64,000 nt of DNA from Gammaproteobacteria bacterium (GCA_016936855.1 JAFGXA010000057.1:1-64000); one strand, 5' to 3'; positions 7,656-16,605 are shown, numbered from the stretch's first letter. Numbers and translations are program-made. Notes: a model not told the origin generated them from the letters alone.

Positions 7656-8074
7656 TGTGCCAATATAGAAATTGACGTGAGAATCAACGCAGAAAAATGA
7701 GGTATTACCAGTAAATTCAACCCAATGTTGTATAACAACTTATCTCGTATTATACGCTGGTATAAAGGTCGAGTATCATTTGACGCAAAAAAAATAAACC
7801 CAAATTTTGCCTGGCAAAACAGATTTTATGATCGCATCATTCGCAATGACATAGAGTTGCAATTAATAACAACATATATTAAAAACAACCCGGAGAAACA
7901 CGGGTATAAAATATACTACTCAACCTAGCACATAAGATTTATCGAGCCAATCAGCAGATCAAATTAATTATATAAGCCAGGTATTAAATACCTATCATCA
8001 TCCACACCTTCCGGCTCAACAATAGCAAGCTCATCATCAAAAGCAGCCTTTGATTCATCAGATCTAAACCTAAA

Positions 8075-8431
8075 CTACCTGCTTAGCATCTCATTAGCAG
8101 CTAATAAATCTAATTTTTGTAATCCATTTAAAATAAGTAAAGAATTAGAGCTTAATTTGCGAAAATTAAATGCAACTTCACGTAATTCATTACACAATTC
8201 CCAAAGAAATCTGCACACATAGCGCCCGACATTTGGATCATAAGCCCTTTCATTTGATGCTTTCACAAGAAATTTATCTTCAATTAATCTTTTGGAATCA
8301 CCATCCCATTCTGACAGCACTTCCTCACGACCTACAAATTCCTTAATTTTCCCCAGCACAAGCTTAACCTGCTTCGCAGCTTCTTCGGCACTTAAACCTT
8401 TTGCCTGAAAATACAACGCCACCACATGCAA
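8075..8431 (-). CDS. Hypothetical small alpha-helical protein
   Basis: The frame encodes about 118 aa, mostly helical by composition, with alternating Leu/Glu/Lys and one tryptophan-containing segment (RFLWELCNELREVAFNF). I do not recognise a family. The start is uncertain: the listed one is a TTG. The frame stays open upstream through a degenerate palindromic element (8479-8507) that would encode VIPRLDCEIQTNKFF, so the element may have replaced the original N-terminus or its leader. It follows uvrD on the same strand after an 80-base gap. No signal peptide or membrane span is visible. Confidence 0.45.
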   Translation of the reverse strand: MHVVALYFQAKGLSAEEAAKQVKLVLGKIKEFVGREEVLSEWDGDSKRLIEDKFLVKASNERAYDPNVGRYVCRFLWELCNELREVAFNFRKLSSNSLLILNGLQKLDLLAANEMLSR

Positions 8432-8478
8432 AAATTGTTTTCTGACTTTACCACCTTTATTAAAAAATTTATTTGTCT

Positions 8479-8507
8479 GGATCTCGCAATCAAGCCGCGG
8501 AATGACA
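8479..8507. repeat. Degenerate copy of the GGATCCCGCGG palindromic element
   Basis: The sequence GGATCTCGCAATCAAGCCGC and the following GGAATGAC match, with a few changes, the palindromic element inserted in hydE at 22079-22107. The left arm has lost pairing. In the minus direction it reads VIPRLDCEIQ, a peptide signature of a widespread palindromic repeat. It lies between uvrD and the small gene at 8075-8431. Confidence 0.6.
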
Positions 8508-8512
8508 TTACT

Positions 8513-10684
8513 TTATAATGGGTTTAATTTAGCATAAGCGGCGGCTAACAATTTTGTGCCACAACTTTTGAAATTAACTTGGATGCGCAGATTATCTCCA
8601 GCCCCTTCGAAATTTAAAATTGTACCAACACCAAATGTAGCATGTTCAACCAGTTGACCAATACTATATTTATTATTTTCAAAAGAAGTGTTTTGTGGAA
8701 TTGTCGCTTTAGACTCTGGTTGTTTTTGACTGTAAGTTGTACTGGTTGTAAAAAGTGACATGCCACTTCTTTTATCTAATAGCTCTTCTGGTAAATCATA
8801 TAAAAAACATGATGGTCTACGATATTGTTCATTACCGTGCAAACGCCTCAACTGCGCATGCGTCAAATAAAGCTTTTGCATGGCTCGCGTCATACCAACA
8901 TAACATAGCCTACGCTCTTCTTCTAACTTATCTGGTTCAGACATTGACAACTGATGCGGGAATAAACCCTGCTCCAAACCACTGATAAACACAATTGGAA
9001 ATTCAAGACCTTTGGCAGAATGAAGCGTCATGAGTTGCACGCATTCTGTATCACCGCTATTCCCGTCATCACCAGACTCCAAAGCTGCATGCGCTAAAAA
9101 TAGCGACATACTGGCTTCATCATTATTATCGTCAAATTCACGTGCTGCACTAACTAATTCATTCAAATTATCCAAGCGCATACGACCGCGATCACTTTTA
9201 TCTTTACTATAAAATTCCTTTAAAGAAGCTCTAAATAAAACATGTTCAATCTGTTCGGCAATAGCCAAATTCTCAGTTTCCGTTTTTATATTCTCAATCA
9301 GTTCGATAAAATTTTGTAGTGAATTATGCGCACGAGCTGCAAGCAAATTGCCAGAAATATGCTGTTTTGCCGACTGCCACAAAGAAAGATTATTAGCTTT
9401 CGCGAGGTCACGAATTTTATTTAAGGTAACGTTACCGACACCTCGTGTCGGTACATTAATAATTCTTTCTAAAGCAGCATCGTCATTTTCATTATTTAAC
9501 AAACGCAAATAAGCCAAAGCATCCTTAATTTCAGCGCGATCAAAAAAACGCATTCCACCATAAATTCGATACGGCAATCCAGCTTGAATTAATTGTTCCT
9601 CTAAAACTCGGGATTGTGCGTTAGAGCGATACAAAATAGCTATATCATTACGCGATGCTCCGTCATGAATTTCATGCAAAATAGATTTTACAATAAAGCT
9701 CGCTTCATCTATATCATTCATCGCCGAATATAAAGTAATCAAGCCACCAGTTTCACCATCGGTCCAAAGCTTTTTACCAAGCCGATTACTATTCTTTTCA
9801 ATCACAGCATTAGATGCTGCCAAAATATTCTTGGTAGAACGATAATTTTGCTCTAATCTAATAGTAATTGTATCTTTAAAATCTTTGGTTAATTTTTGAA
9901 TATTTTCAATTTTTGCCCCGCGCCAACCATAAATTGATTGATCATCATCCCCCACCGCTGTTAAAAAATTATCTCTGCCGCAAATTAATTTCACAAAAGC
10001 ATATTGAATATCATTAGTATCTTGAAACTCATCAACCAAAATATGCTTAAAACGATCCTGGTAATGCTCTAATAAACTTAAATTATCGCGCAATACTTCA
10101 TGAGTTCTTAATAGTAACTCCGCAAAATCAACGACATTATTTCTCTTGCAATATTCAGTATAGAGTTCATAAACTTTAGTCAAAGTTTTATCGAAAATAT
10201 CATGCGCACCATATTGGATATGCTGAGGCCTAATACCTTGATCTTTTTTATTGTTAATAAACCACTGGGTTTGTTTGATTGGCCAACGCTCTTCAGCAAG
10301 ATCTAAATCTTTTTGTAGCCTCTTAATAATACGAAACTGATCTTCACTATCAATTATTTGAAAGTGCTGAGACAGTCCTGCCTCTTGCCAGTGCGCACGC
10401 AAAAAACGATGCGCCAAGCCATGGAAAGTACCAACCCACATACTAGTTACAGGAAACTGCAACATTTTTTCCAACCGCTCACGCATCTCGCGCGCTGCTT
10501 TGTTGGTAAAAGTCACTGCCATAATATTAGCAGGGCCAATTCGGTGATTTTGAATTAGATAAGCAATGCGGCTCACCAATACTTTAGTTTTACCACTACC
10601 AGCGCCGGCCAACACCAACAAATTAGCGGGTTGATAGCTTACAGCCATTAGCTGCTGTTGATTTAAATTTTCAGTTATTGTCAT
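8513..10684 (-). CDS. uvrD: DNA helicase II, UvrD/Rep family
   Basis: This SF1A 3'-5' helicase acts in nucleotide excision and mismatch repair. It is 723 aa, near the family norm. Motifs in order: Q motif/NLNQQQL, Walker A AGAGSGKT (about 27-34), motif Ia TFTNKAAREM, Walker B VDEFQDTN, GDDDQSIYGWRGA, motif IV QNYRST, motif V TLHSAKGLEFPIVF and motif VI EERRLCYVGMTRA. The C-terminal about 45 residues form the UvrD-type Tudor-like domain (VEHATFGVGTIL), separating it from Rep. The ATG follows no obvious strong ribosome site. It is divergent from engB. Confidence 0.95.
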   Translation of the reverse strand: MTITENLNQQQLMAVSYQPANLLVLAGAGSGKTKVLVSRIAYLIQNHRIGPANIMAVTFTNKAAREMRERLEKMLQFPVTSMWVGTFHGLAHRFLRAHWQEAGLSQHFQIIDSEDQFRIIKRLQKDLDLAEERWPIKQTQWFINNKKDQGIRPQHIQYGAHDIFDKTLTKVYELYTEYCKRNNVVDFAELLLRTHEVLRDNLSLLEHYQDRFKHILVDEFQDTNDIQYAFVKLICGRDNFLTAVGDDDQSIYGWRGAKIENIQKLTKDFKDTITIRLEQNYRSTKNILAASNAVIEKNSNRLGKKLWTDGETGGLITLYSAMNDIDEASFIVKSILHEIHDGASRNDIAILYRSNAQSRVLEEQLIQAGLPYRIYGGMRFFDRAEIKDALAYLRLLNNENDDAALERIINVPTRGVGNVTLNKIRDLAKANNLSLWQSAKQHISGNLLAARAHNSLQNFIELIENIKTETENLAIAEQIEHVLFRASLKEFYSKDKSDRGRMRLDNLNELVSAAREFDDNNDEASMSLFLAHAALESGDDGNSGDTECVQLMTLHSAKGLEFPIVFISGLEQGLFPHQLSMSEPDKLEEERRLCYVGMTRAMQKLYLTHAQLRRLHGNEQYRRPSCFLYDLPEELLDKRSGMSLFTTSTTYSQKQPESKATIPQNTSFENNKYSIGQLVEHATFGVGTILNFEGAGDNLRIQVNFKSCGTKLLAAAYAKLNPL

Positions 10685-10779
10685 GATCGTTTCCTAATGG
10701 CGCTCATGCTAACACCCCCGTGATTTGACCACAACCGATAAACTCTGTACCATGCGCCCTTTTCAAATCAAAACACTGT

Positions 10780-11376
10780 ATGAGCAAAATAAATTATAAC
10801 CAAGCAAGCTTTTTGTTAAGCGCTGTAGCCTTAAAGCATCTACCAGAAGATAACGGTAATGAAGTTGCTTTTATCGGCAGATCAAATGCTGGCAAATCCA
10901 GCGCTATTAACACTCTAACCGGCATTAAGGGTCTCGCGCGTTCTAGCAAAACTCCGGGCAGAACCCAAGCAATTAATATTTTTAAACTTAATGACAATAA
11001 TCGCCTAATGGACCTTCCCGGCTATGGTTTTACCAAAGCACCTCTCACTGTATCTAAAAAGTGGATGCAACTAGTAAATGATTACCTGCAAGATAGGGGG
11101 TGTTTAAAGGGTTTAGTGTTAATTATGGATATAAGACATCCACTAAAAGAGCAAGACGTCAAACTGCTTGACTGGGCTGTTACTTGCCAGCTCAAAGTAC
11201 ATATATTGTTATCCAAAGCTGACAAACTAAAAAAGGGCCCTGCTAATAACGCTTTGTTACAAGTAAAAAAAGCTATTGAACCAAATAAAAGCTATATATC
11301 GGTGCAACTTTTTTCTTCCCTTGATAAAATAGGCCTGAGTGACTTACAACAACAACTGGACAAATGGTTTGCCTGA
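10780..11376 (+). CDS. engB: Ribosome biogenesis GTPase EngB (YihA/YsxC)
   Basis: EngB is an essential small GTPase that assists late assembly of the 50S ribosomal subunit. The 198-aa protein has G1 GRSNAGKSS, a switch region with SKTPGRTQAINIF, G3 DLPGYG, G4 SKADK and the terminal helix QQLDKWF. This is full family length. It is divergent from uvrD with about 95 bases between them. The next gene starts inside or at its 3' end, suggesting translational coupling. Confidence 0.96.
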   Translation: MSKINYNQASFLLSAVALKHLPEDNGNEVAFIGRSNAGKSSAINTLTGIKGLARSSKTPGRTQAINIFKLNDNNRLMDLPGYGFTKAPLTVSKKWMQLVNDYLQDRGCLKGLVLIMDIRHPLKEQDVKLLDWAVTCQLKVHILLSKADKLKKGPANNALLQVKKAIEPNKSYISVQLFSSLDKIGLSDLQQQLDKWFA

Positions 11377-12352
11377 TAAAAAATATAAAATAGCAGTTAT
11401 AGGACCAATACCCCGTGACCATATCACAACTTATAAAGGTCAAGAAGTAGATAAATACGGATGCATTACCCACCCAATCGTTGTTTTATCCAAATTATTT
11501 GGAGATGAAGCTGATATTTACCCCGTAACCCACATCAGGAAAAGCGACCTAGAACCAATTAGCAAAATTTTTAGTGATTTACCCGGTGTAAAACAAGATT
11601 ACATATATACAAAACATGATGGTGGTGACATCATAAACCTACGTTTTATTGATCAAAATGAACGCGTCAAAACCATGACTGGTTTTATGCCACCTATTAC
11701 CAGCGAAGATATTAAGCCACTTTTAGATAGCGATCTATTTCTATTTCTGCCAGTTACCGATTTTGAAATACCACTTGAAACACTAAAAAGCATAAAACAA
11801 CATAGCAACGGCATTACCATTTTAGATGCTCATGGTCCTACAAAAACTATGACCGTGCTTGGAGATAGACTATTAAAACTTTGGATAGATCGAGATAATT
11901 GGCTGCCATATATCGATGTTCTAAAGATGAATTTAAATGAGGCAAAGTGCTGCTGGTTTAAGACCGATTGCGAATTGGAAGAATTAGAAGAAGATGAACC
12001 TTTACCTTTAGAAGAGATTCCCAATTTTGCGCGGCACTGTTTTAAGTTTGGAGTAAAAGCACTCTATATAACACTAGATGTACGCGGTGCTTTAGTATAT
12101 TTCCAGGACAATGGCGATCTCAAAGAAGTTTTAGTGCCAGCAGTGCCAGTTGACATAATGAACATCGTTGATAGTACTGGCTGCGGAGATACTTTTGCCG
12201 GCGGACTTGCCTATAGCCTTTTGACGAATGGCGATTATGTAGAGGCTGCTAAATATGCCAATGTTATGGGCGCTCAATGCTTACAAGGTGTAAGTTTTGA
12301 GTCATTTCAACCATTAACTGAAGTTAAAAAAGTCATTGAAAATACCTACTAG
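11369..12352 (+). CDS. PfkB-family carbohydrate/nucleoside kinase
   Basis: PfkB/ribokinase-fold enzymes phosphorylate sugars or nucleosides with ATP. The 327-residue core starts KYKIAVIGPIPRDHI and ends with the PfkB signature IVDSTGCGDTFAGGLAYSL, whose Asp in GCGD is the catalytic base; NLNEA lies in the nucleotide region. An acidic insert (ELEELEEDEPLPLEE) near residue 210 is unusual. Starts are either GTG at 11339, overlapping engB by 38 bases, or TTG at 11369 (chosen, near the conserved first strand); neither has a strong ribosome site. It overlaps miaA by 17 bases. The substrate cannot be deduced. Confidence 0.75.
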   Translation: MPDKKYKIAVIGPIPRDHITTYKGQEVDKYGCITHPIVVLSKLFGDEADIYPVTHIRKSDLEPISKIFSDLPGVKQDYIYTKHDGGDIINLRFIDQNERVKTMTGFMPPITSEDIKPLLDSDLFLFLPVTDFEIPLETLKSIKQHSNGITILDAHGPTKTMTVLGDRLLKLWIDRDNWLPYIDVLKMNLNEAKCCWFKTDCELEELEEDEPLPLEEIPNFARHCFKFGVKALYITLDVRGALVYFQDNGDLKEVLVPAVPVDIMNIVDSTGCGDTFAGGLAYSLLTNGDYVEAAKYANVMGAQCLQGVSFESFQPLTEVKKVIENTY

Positions 12353-13226
12353 TGCAGAAGAAAAAACTATAATTAATTTGATGGGGCCAACAGCAAGCGG
12401 CAAAACCGCTAAGGCCATCGAACTTGTCAATAAGTATCCATGTGAAATAATTAGCGTTGATTCAAGTATGGTTTACAAGGGTATGGATATAGGCACCGCT
12501 AAGCCGTCTAAACAAGAATTAGCCGTAGCACCGCACCATTTAATTGATATTCGCGATCCAAAAGATACTTATTCCGCTGCTGATTTTAGAGAAGACGCTT
12601 TAGAAAAAATTGAAGAAATATTTGCTAAAAATAAAATCCCACTTTTAGTTGGCGGCACTATGCTCTATTTTAATATTCTAATTAATGGCATATCTGATTT
12701 ACCAAAAGCCAATCAAGAAATCCGCAACTTATTACAACAAGAAATTGAAACAAATGGTTTATTACATCTATACAAAAAACTAATTAAAATAGATCCTGAC
12801 TCAGCTAAGCGCATCAAACCCAATGATAAACAACGTATTCAAAGAGCCTTGGAGCTTTATGAAATTACTGGCTTACCAATGACTGAATTATTAAAAATAC
12901 ATAAACCAAAACCGTTACCATATAAGAGTATAAATTATGCACTTATGCCAACAAGCAAAGAAGAGCTACAAAAAAACATAGAAAAACGTCTCAAAGAAAT
13001 GCTCAAAAACGGTTTTATCGAAGAAGTAGAAATATTGCATAAACGCGAAGATTTAACTATTAATACCCCCGCTATGCGCGCAGTTGGTTACAGGCAAATC
13101 TGGCAATATCTAGATGGCGATCTACCCCATAATGGCCTAGAAGAAAAAATTATAATAGCAACTAGACAACTAGCCAAACGACAAACAACCTGGTTAAACA
13201 ATTGGCCTAATTTAAAAATTACCTAA
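12336..13226 (+). CDS. miaA: tRNA dimethylallyltransferase
   Basis: MiaA transfers a dimethylallyl group to A37 of tRNAs that read codons starting with U. The 296-aa protein has the P-loop GPTASGKT (near residue 17), the VDSSMVYKGMDIGTAKP dimethylallyl-diphosphate and tRNA region, HHLIDI, and the C-terminal MRAVGYRQIW and ATRQLAKRQTTWLNNW segments. The start is a TTG at 12336 inside the preceding kinase gene; the conserved core begins soon after. In many gammaproteobacteria miaA precedes hfq and hflX; here it is followed by a convergent ligase gene. Confidence 0.95.
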   Translation: MKIPTSAEEKTIINLMGPTASGKTAKAIELVNKYPCEIISVDSSMVYKGMDIGTAKPSKQELAVAPHHLIDIRDPKDTYSAADFREDALEKIEEIFAKNKIPLLVGGTMLYFNILINGISDLPKANQEIRNLLQQEIETNGLLHLYKKLIKIDPDSAKRIKPNDKQRIQRALELYEITGLPMTELLKIHKPKPLPYKSINYALMPTSKEELQKNIEKRLKEMLKNGFIEEVEILHKREDLTINTPAMRAVGYRQIWQYLDGDLPHNGLEEKIIIATRQLAKRQTTWLNNWPNLKIT

Positions 13227-13248
13227 CGCTAGGCAATTTCGTCTGGAG

Positions 13249-14493
13249 CTAATTTGAAAGAAAGATATCATTATTATTTAAAATCATTCTCAACTCTAGA
13301 TATGTTCTTCTAATATTTTCTTTGGATAAATCACCATTTAGTCTTTTTAGAATTCTTTCGGATAAATTACCATTTTTTAAAATATTTTCTAAAATTGGAA
13401 TAAATTTATCAGCAATTGGATAGTTTGATTTTTGTATATTGGTAAAAATTTTCGCCAATAATTCCAAACCAGTGCATTTGCTAAAATCACAGCCGAATAT
13501 TTGCAAATATTCTCTATCATTAATTAAACAATTTGAGCCGAATCGTACAGCATCTAGATAAGTTTTTTTTAATCTTTTGGTAGAAATAGACGTTTGATCA
13601 CAATGCGACGCAAAGTTGTTATAAACCAAATTTTGCAACAGACTCACCAATAAAGAGATAATTGCAAAATCAGAAATTGGTGATTCCTGCGTATCAATCA
13701 ACCTTATTTCAATTGTATTGCGATCAAATCTTGCAATAGCTCCTCGTGAATTAAGCCATTCCTCTTGCAATATTTCTGACTTATCGTATGGAGTTATAGC
13801 TTGATAAATTTGATCTAATAATTTAGATTTATATTCGTATTCACTTACAAAATGATCTGGAATAATACCTCCAGCTACAATAGGAATTTTTTTCTGGTTA
13901 TTATTGTAGTAAAACAGCCTAGTATCTATATAACCACTTAATCCTGACTCAACAATTGGTGAACTCGCTGCTATGATAGGAATAAGTGGCAATACCAATC
14001 TAATAGCAGCATGTAATTTAGCAAACTCTTCATCATTGGCAAAAGGCAAATTCAAATGCGTACTTTGCACATTAGACCAACCATGCCCTTGGCAATTAAA
14101 AATTTTATTATAAGATTCATAAATATCACTATATTCATGCGGCCATATTTTAAATTCTTCTGCCGGATTCATCCATGGATGCATAGCCGTTGGCAATAAA
14201 TAAGAGTTTTTTTCGGCAAGCATATTGTTTATTTTATTAATATGTTTATTAAATATTTCTGGTAAAGTTATTAAATCTGTAATCGGCCCATTAGTCTTTA
14301 GCTCTAAAATATGCGATGCTAATTCGTTAGAATAACAAAGTTCATTGGCCTCTATTTCATTTAACTGTCCTAATTTTTCGTCATATAATATATAATCAGC
14401 AATTGGCATCACATCCAAACTATCACGACTGACTATCATATATTCGATTTCAATGCCAAACCCTGCAAATAAAGACAAAGATGTTTTAGCCAT
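13249..14493 (-). CDS. GCS2-type glutamate-cysteine ligase-like amidoligase
   Basis: The 414-aa protein belongs to the glutamine-synthetase-fold ligases typified by glutamate-cysteine ligase type 2 (YbdK/EgtA-like). It opens with AGFGIEIEYMIV, where the acidic residues bind Mg-ATP, followed by an ELKT strand, STHLNLPF (a His/Asn substrate strand) and an SRGAIARFDRNTIEIRLID segment near residue 270-290. It overlaps the ATP-grasp gene upstream by 8 bases (14486-14493), so the two are coupled. GCS2/ATP-grasp pairs are known as makers of small peptides or peptide modifications. The product may be a glutathione-like or other amino-acid conjugate; this is inference. Confidence 0.75.
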   Translation of the reverse strand: MAKTSLSLFAGFGIEIEYMIVSRDSLDVMPIADYILYDEKLGQLNEIEANELCYSNELASHILELKTNGPITDLITLPEIFNKHINKINNMLAEKNSYLLPTAMHPWMNPAEEFKIWPHEYSDIYESYNKIFNCQGHGWSNVQSTHLNLPFANDEEFAKLHAAIRLVLPLIPIIAASSPIVESGLSGYIDTRLFYYNNNQKKIPIVAGGIIPDHFVSEYEYKSKLLDQIYQAITPYDKSEILQEEWLNSRGAIARFDRNTIEIRLIDTQESPISDFAIISLLVSLLQNLVYNNFASHCDQTSISTKRLKKTYLDAVRFGSNCLINDREYLQIFGCDFSKCTGLELLAKIFTNIQKSNYPIADKFIPILENILKNGNLSERILKRLNGDLSKENIRRTYLELRMILNNNDIFLSN

Positions 14494-15955
14494 AATTTAT
14501 GCCTTTTCTATATTGAATACGTTTCAATATAACCTTCATAATTGCAAGATATAAGTCTTTCCCTAAAACACCATCCTCCACACCAGAATCAACACTGGGG
14601 TTGTCATTTATCTCTATAACATAAGCACGATTTTTATACTCTTTAAGATCAACCCCGTAAAATCCATCTCCAATTAAATTGGCAGCTTTAATGGCGGTTG
14701 TTACAACACAGCCAGGAACATCTTTAATATCTATCGCCTCATAATCCCCATAATTAGAATCATCATTTGCCCGCCAATTATATATCTGCCAATGATTAGC
14801 TGCCATATAGTATTTGCAAGCAAAAATCGGCTGCTTATCTAAAACTCCTATTCGCCAATCAAATTCAGTCGGCATAAATGCTTGGGCAATTTTAAGCTCT
14901 GAGCTGGCAAAATAACTGCTAAGCTTTTCTTTTAATACATTCTCATTATCAATTTTTATAACGCCATTAGAAAAAGAACCATCAGGCTCTTTTAAAACAC
15001 ACGGAAACCCCAACTCTTGAGCTATCAAATTAGTATTGTGTTTATTAACCACCAAGGTTTTGGGAGCAGCAATTTTTGCCCTTTTCAAAAGCTCTGCAAT
15101 ATAAACTTTATTAGTACATTTTATAATCGAATCTGGGTCATCAATTACAACTAAGCCTTCAGCAAATGCGCGTCTAGCAAAATTATATGTATGATGATTA
15201 ACCGAAGTGGTTTCTCTGATAAACAGGGCATCATACTCAGGAATACGTTGCAGCTCATCCTTACTTAATAGATCAGCGCAAAATCCAAGTGCTTCAGCTG
15301 CATTAATAAATTTATTAATCGCTTCCTCGTCAGAAGGAGGGTTTTCTTCATCATGGTTTACTAAGATCGCCAAATCATAGGTAGAGTTTTTTCTATAAAG
15401 ATTGCTGTATCTTTTCTGCTGAAAGTAACCCTCAGCAAACTGTTTAAAATATGGAACATGATGTTCTGGAATATCATTTAGTGCAATCACATTAATTGAC
15501 GTCATTCTCCAGCGATTATTTTTATACTGAAAAAGAACTCTAAGAAGCGGTGCCCTAAAAATATCGAATATTTTTTTACATAATCTAGCATGTTGTTTGG
15601 CAACATTTTTGCCAAAATATATGCTCATTATAAATGACTCTGATTTTATTTTAGATAGACTTTTCTCAATATCATCTTTTAGATTATTGTTACAAAATTT
15701 AATCATCGTTTGCGATTTTAAATCTTGAATAGTCGTGATACTTGGCAGGACTTTGTGGCCCCTTGCTAAAGCCAACAAAGAAACATAATAACCAGCACTT
15801 TGATATTTGTATGATTTACATAGATTATAAACTCGCGCTGTATCACGCTTGGCGGATGAATATTCAGTGAGATACTCTTTTGCTGTTATAAATTCAGCAT
15901 TTTCCACACTAAAATTAACTTTATTTACATCATCAACAATGATGAGATTTCGCAT
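14486..15955 (-). CDS. RimK-like ATP-grasp ligase
   Basis: ATP-grasp ligases of the RimK type join amino acids through acyl-phosphate intermediates. The N-terminal about 190 residues form a RimK-associated domain; the ATP-grasp fold follows, with RETTSVNHHTYNFARRAF, a KEPDGSFSNGV phosphate loop near residue 325, EFDWRIGVLD, and the metal site VIEINDNPSVDSGVED near the end. It is 489 aa from the ATG at 15955; a TTG at 15985 is possible, but neither start has a clear ribosome site. It lies just beyond a hairpin terminator-like element and upstream of a GCS2 ligase with which it overlaps. The pair should act in one pathway. Confidence 0.78.
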   Translation of the reverse strand: MRNLIIVDDVNKVNFSVENAEFITAKEYLTEYSSAKRDTARVYNLCKSYKYQSAGYYVSLLALARGHKVLPSITTIQDLKSQTMIKFCNNNLKDDIEKSLSKIKSESFIMSIYFGKNVAKQHARLCKKIFDIFRAPLLRVLFQYKNNRWRMTSINVIALNDIPEHHVPYFKQFAEGYFQQKRYSNLYRKNSTYDLAILVNHDEENPPSDEEAINKFINAAEALGFCADLLSKDELQRIPEYDALFIRETTSVNHHTYNFARRAFAEGLVVIDDPDSIIKCTNKVYIAELLKRAKIAAPKTLVVNKHNTNLIAQELGFPCVLKEPDGSFSNGVIKIDNENVLKEKLSSYFASSELKIAQAFMPTEFDWRIGVLDKQPIFACKYYMAANHWQIYNWRANDDSNYGDYEAIDIKDVPGCVVTTAIKAANLIGDGFYGVDLKEYKNRAYVIEINDNPSVDSGVEDGVLGKDLYLAIMKVILKRIQYRKGINYG

Positions 15956-15972
15956 TTTGATAAGCTTAAATT

Positions 15973-16005
15973 TCACCCGGAGCAAAAGCCCCGGGTGATT
16001 TTTTT
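15973..16005 (+). terminator. Rho-independent terminator-like hairpin
   Basis: Perfect 8-bp arms TCACCCGG (15973-15980) and CCGGGTGA (15991-15998) enclose a 10-base loop and are followed on the plus strand by a run of T (15999-16005). Both flanking genes are on the minus strand, where only a short AAATTT follows the stem. Either it stops antisense transcription or it weakly attenuates read-through from the ComEA-like gene into the ATP-grasp gene. Confidence 0.6.
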
Positions 16006-16006
16006 A

Positions 16007-16351
16007 TTAGACAGTTACCCTATTAGACAATTTCTTAATTTTCTTCTTACCAAAGTGACACTTTTTACACTTCACTTTCTTCAAATCATTGATGCTTTTA
16101 AATGCGCCATGCTTATTTCTATATTTAATAATAGCTTTAGCGCATCTGTAATTAATACCCTTAACTGAACTTAAAGTTTTAATATCAGCCTTGTTTATAT
16201 TAACAACAGAATCAACTTTTTTAGCTTTTACTACTTTAGTCGTAACAACTTTTTGCTTCGTCATAACCTTAGTTGCAACTGGAGCTGCAAAAATTGAAAC
16301 GCTAAAAATAAGTGCAGAACAAAGAATCAACATATCTCTTAACTTTGACAT
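16007..16351 (-). CDS. ComEA-like helix-hairpin-helix exported protein
   Basis: The 114-aa protein has an N-terminal signal peptide (MSKLRDMLILCSALIFSVS to FAAP) and a basic linker. A C-terminal helix-hairpin-helix domain follows (about residues 52-95: VNINKADIKTLSSVKGINYR, then AIIKYRNKHGAFKSINDLKKV). ComEA proteins bind DNA in the periplasm during natural transformation; short versions like this are common in gammaproteobacteria. The tail CKKCHFGKKKIKKL is unusually Cys/Lys-rich and could bind DNA or metal. ATG at 16351 has GAGG 8 bases upstream; a longer frame to 16399 is unlikely. Whether the organism is transformable cannot be said from this. Confidence 0.85.
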   Translation of the reverse strand: MSKLRDMLILCSALIFSVSIFAAPVATKVMTKQKVVTTKVVKAKKVDSVVNINKADIKTLSSVKGINYRCAKAIIKYRNKHGAFKSINDLKKVKCKKCHFGKKKIKKLSNRVTV

Positions 16352-16537
16352 GTAAGTATCCTCAAAAAAGAAATAATCGGTCGCATGAAACACGACCACC
16401 TGACTTGCTTTGGCAAGTCGATGAATTCTGCTCCTAATTCCATTGGTTGTCTATAGTCTTTTGCGAAAATACAACTTCCAAAAAAATCATCATAGCAACT
16501 AGCCAAACACCAAATGACCTGGCTACGCCACATAGGT

Positions 16538-16557
16538 TCAACTCTAGACTTGACCCC
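16538..16557. repeat. 20-bp dispersed repeat, copy 2
   Basis: This is identical, and in the same orientation, to 233-252 (TCAACTCTAGACTTGACCCC). It lies in the gap between the ComEA-like gene and the fimbrial chaperone gene. The sequence to its left (16400-16537) has an open minus-strand frame without recognisable homology and may be the rest of a decayed element. Confidence 0.6.
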
Positions 16558-16605
16558 ATTTCTTAGTTAGAATCTCTCCCAGCACTTTGATTAAAAGGGA
16601 AAAAT

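Larger units (their letters stand above)
7227..7928 (+). pseudogene. RAYT (REP-associated HUH transposase), interrupted by a stop codon
   Basis: RAYTs are single-copy Y1/HUH transposases that mobilise REP palindromes. Conserved parts are visible: NRAYFVTICTKGRQRFF at the start, the HUH metal motif in VIPNHIHAIL, and after an in-frame TGA (7698-7700) the usual tail NLSRIIRWYKGR, FAWQNRFYDRIIRND, YIKNNPEKH. The two parts are in one frame and read through the stop without loss (GITSKFNP between them), so a single nonsense mutation split the gene. Two inverted 28-bp REP palindromes (7355-7382, 7628-7655) lie inside the reading frame. It is divergent from the BMC operon. TGA readthrough is possible but less likely than inactivation. 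Confidence 0.8.

Noticed and set aside
16339-16533. Minus-strand open frame of 64 codons upstream of the ComEA-like gene
   Set aside because: No recognisable family, overlaps the ComEA start region, and lies next to a mobile-element repeat; more likely chance or relic sequence than a gene.
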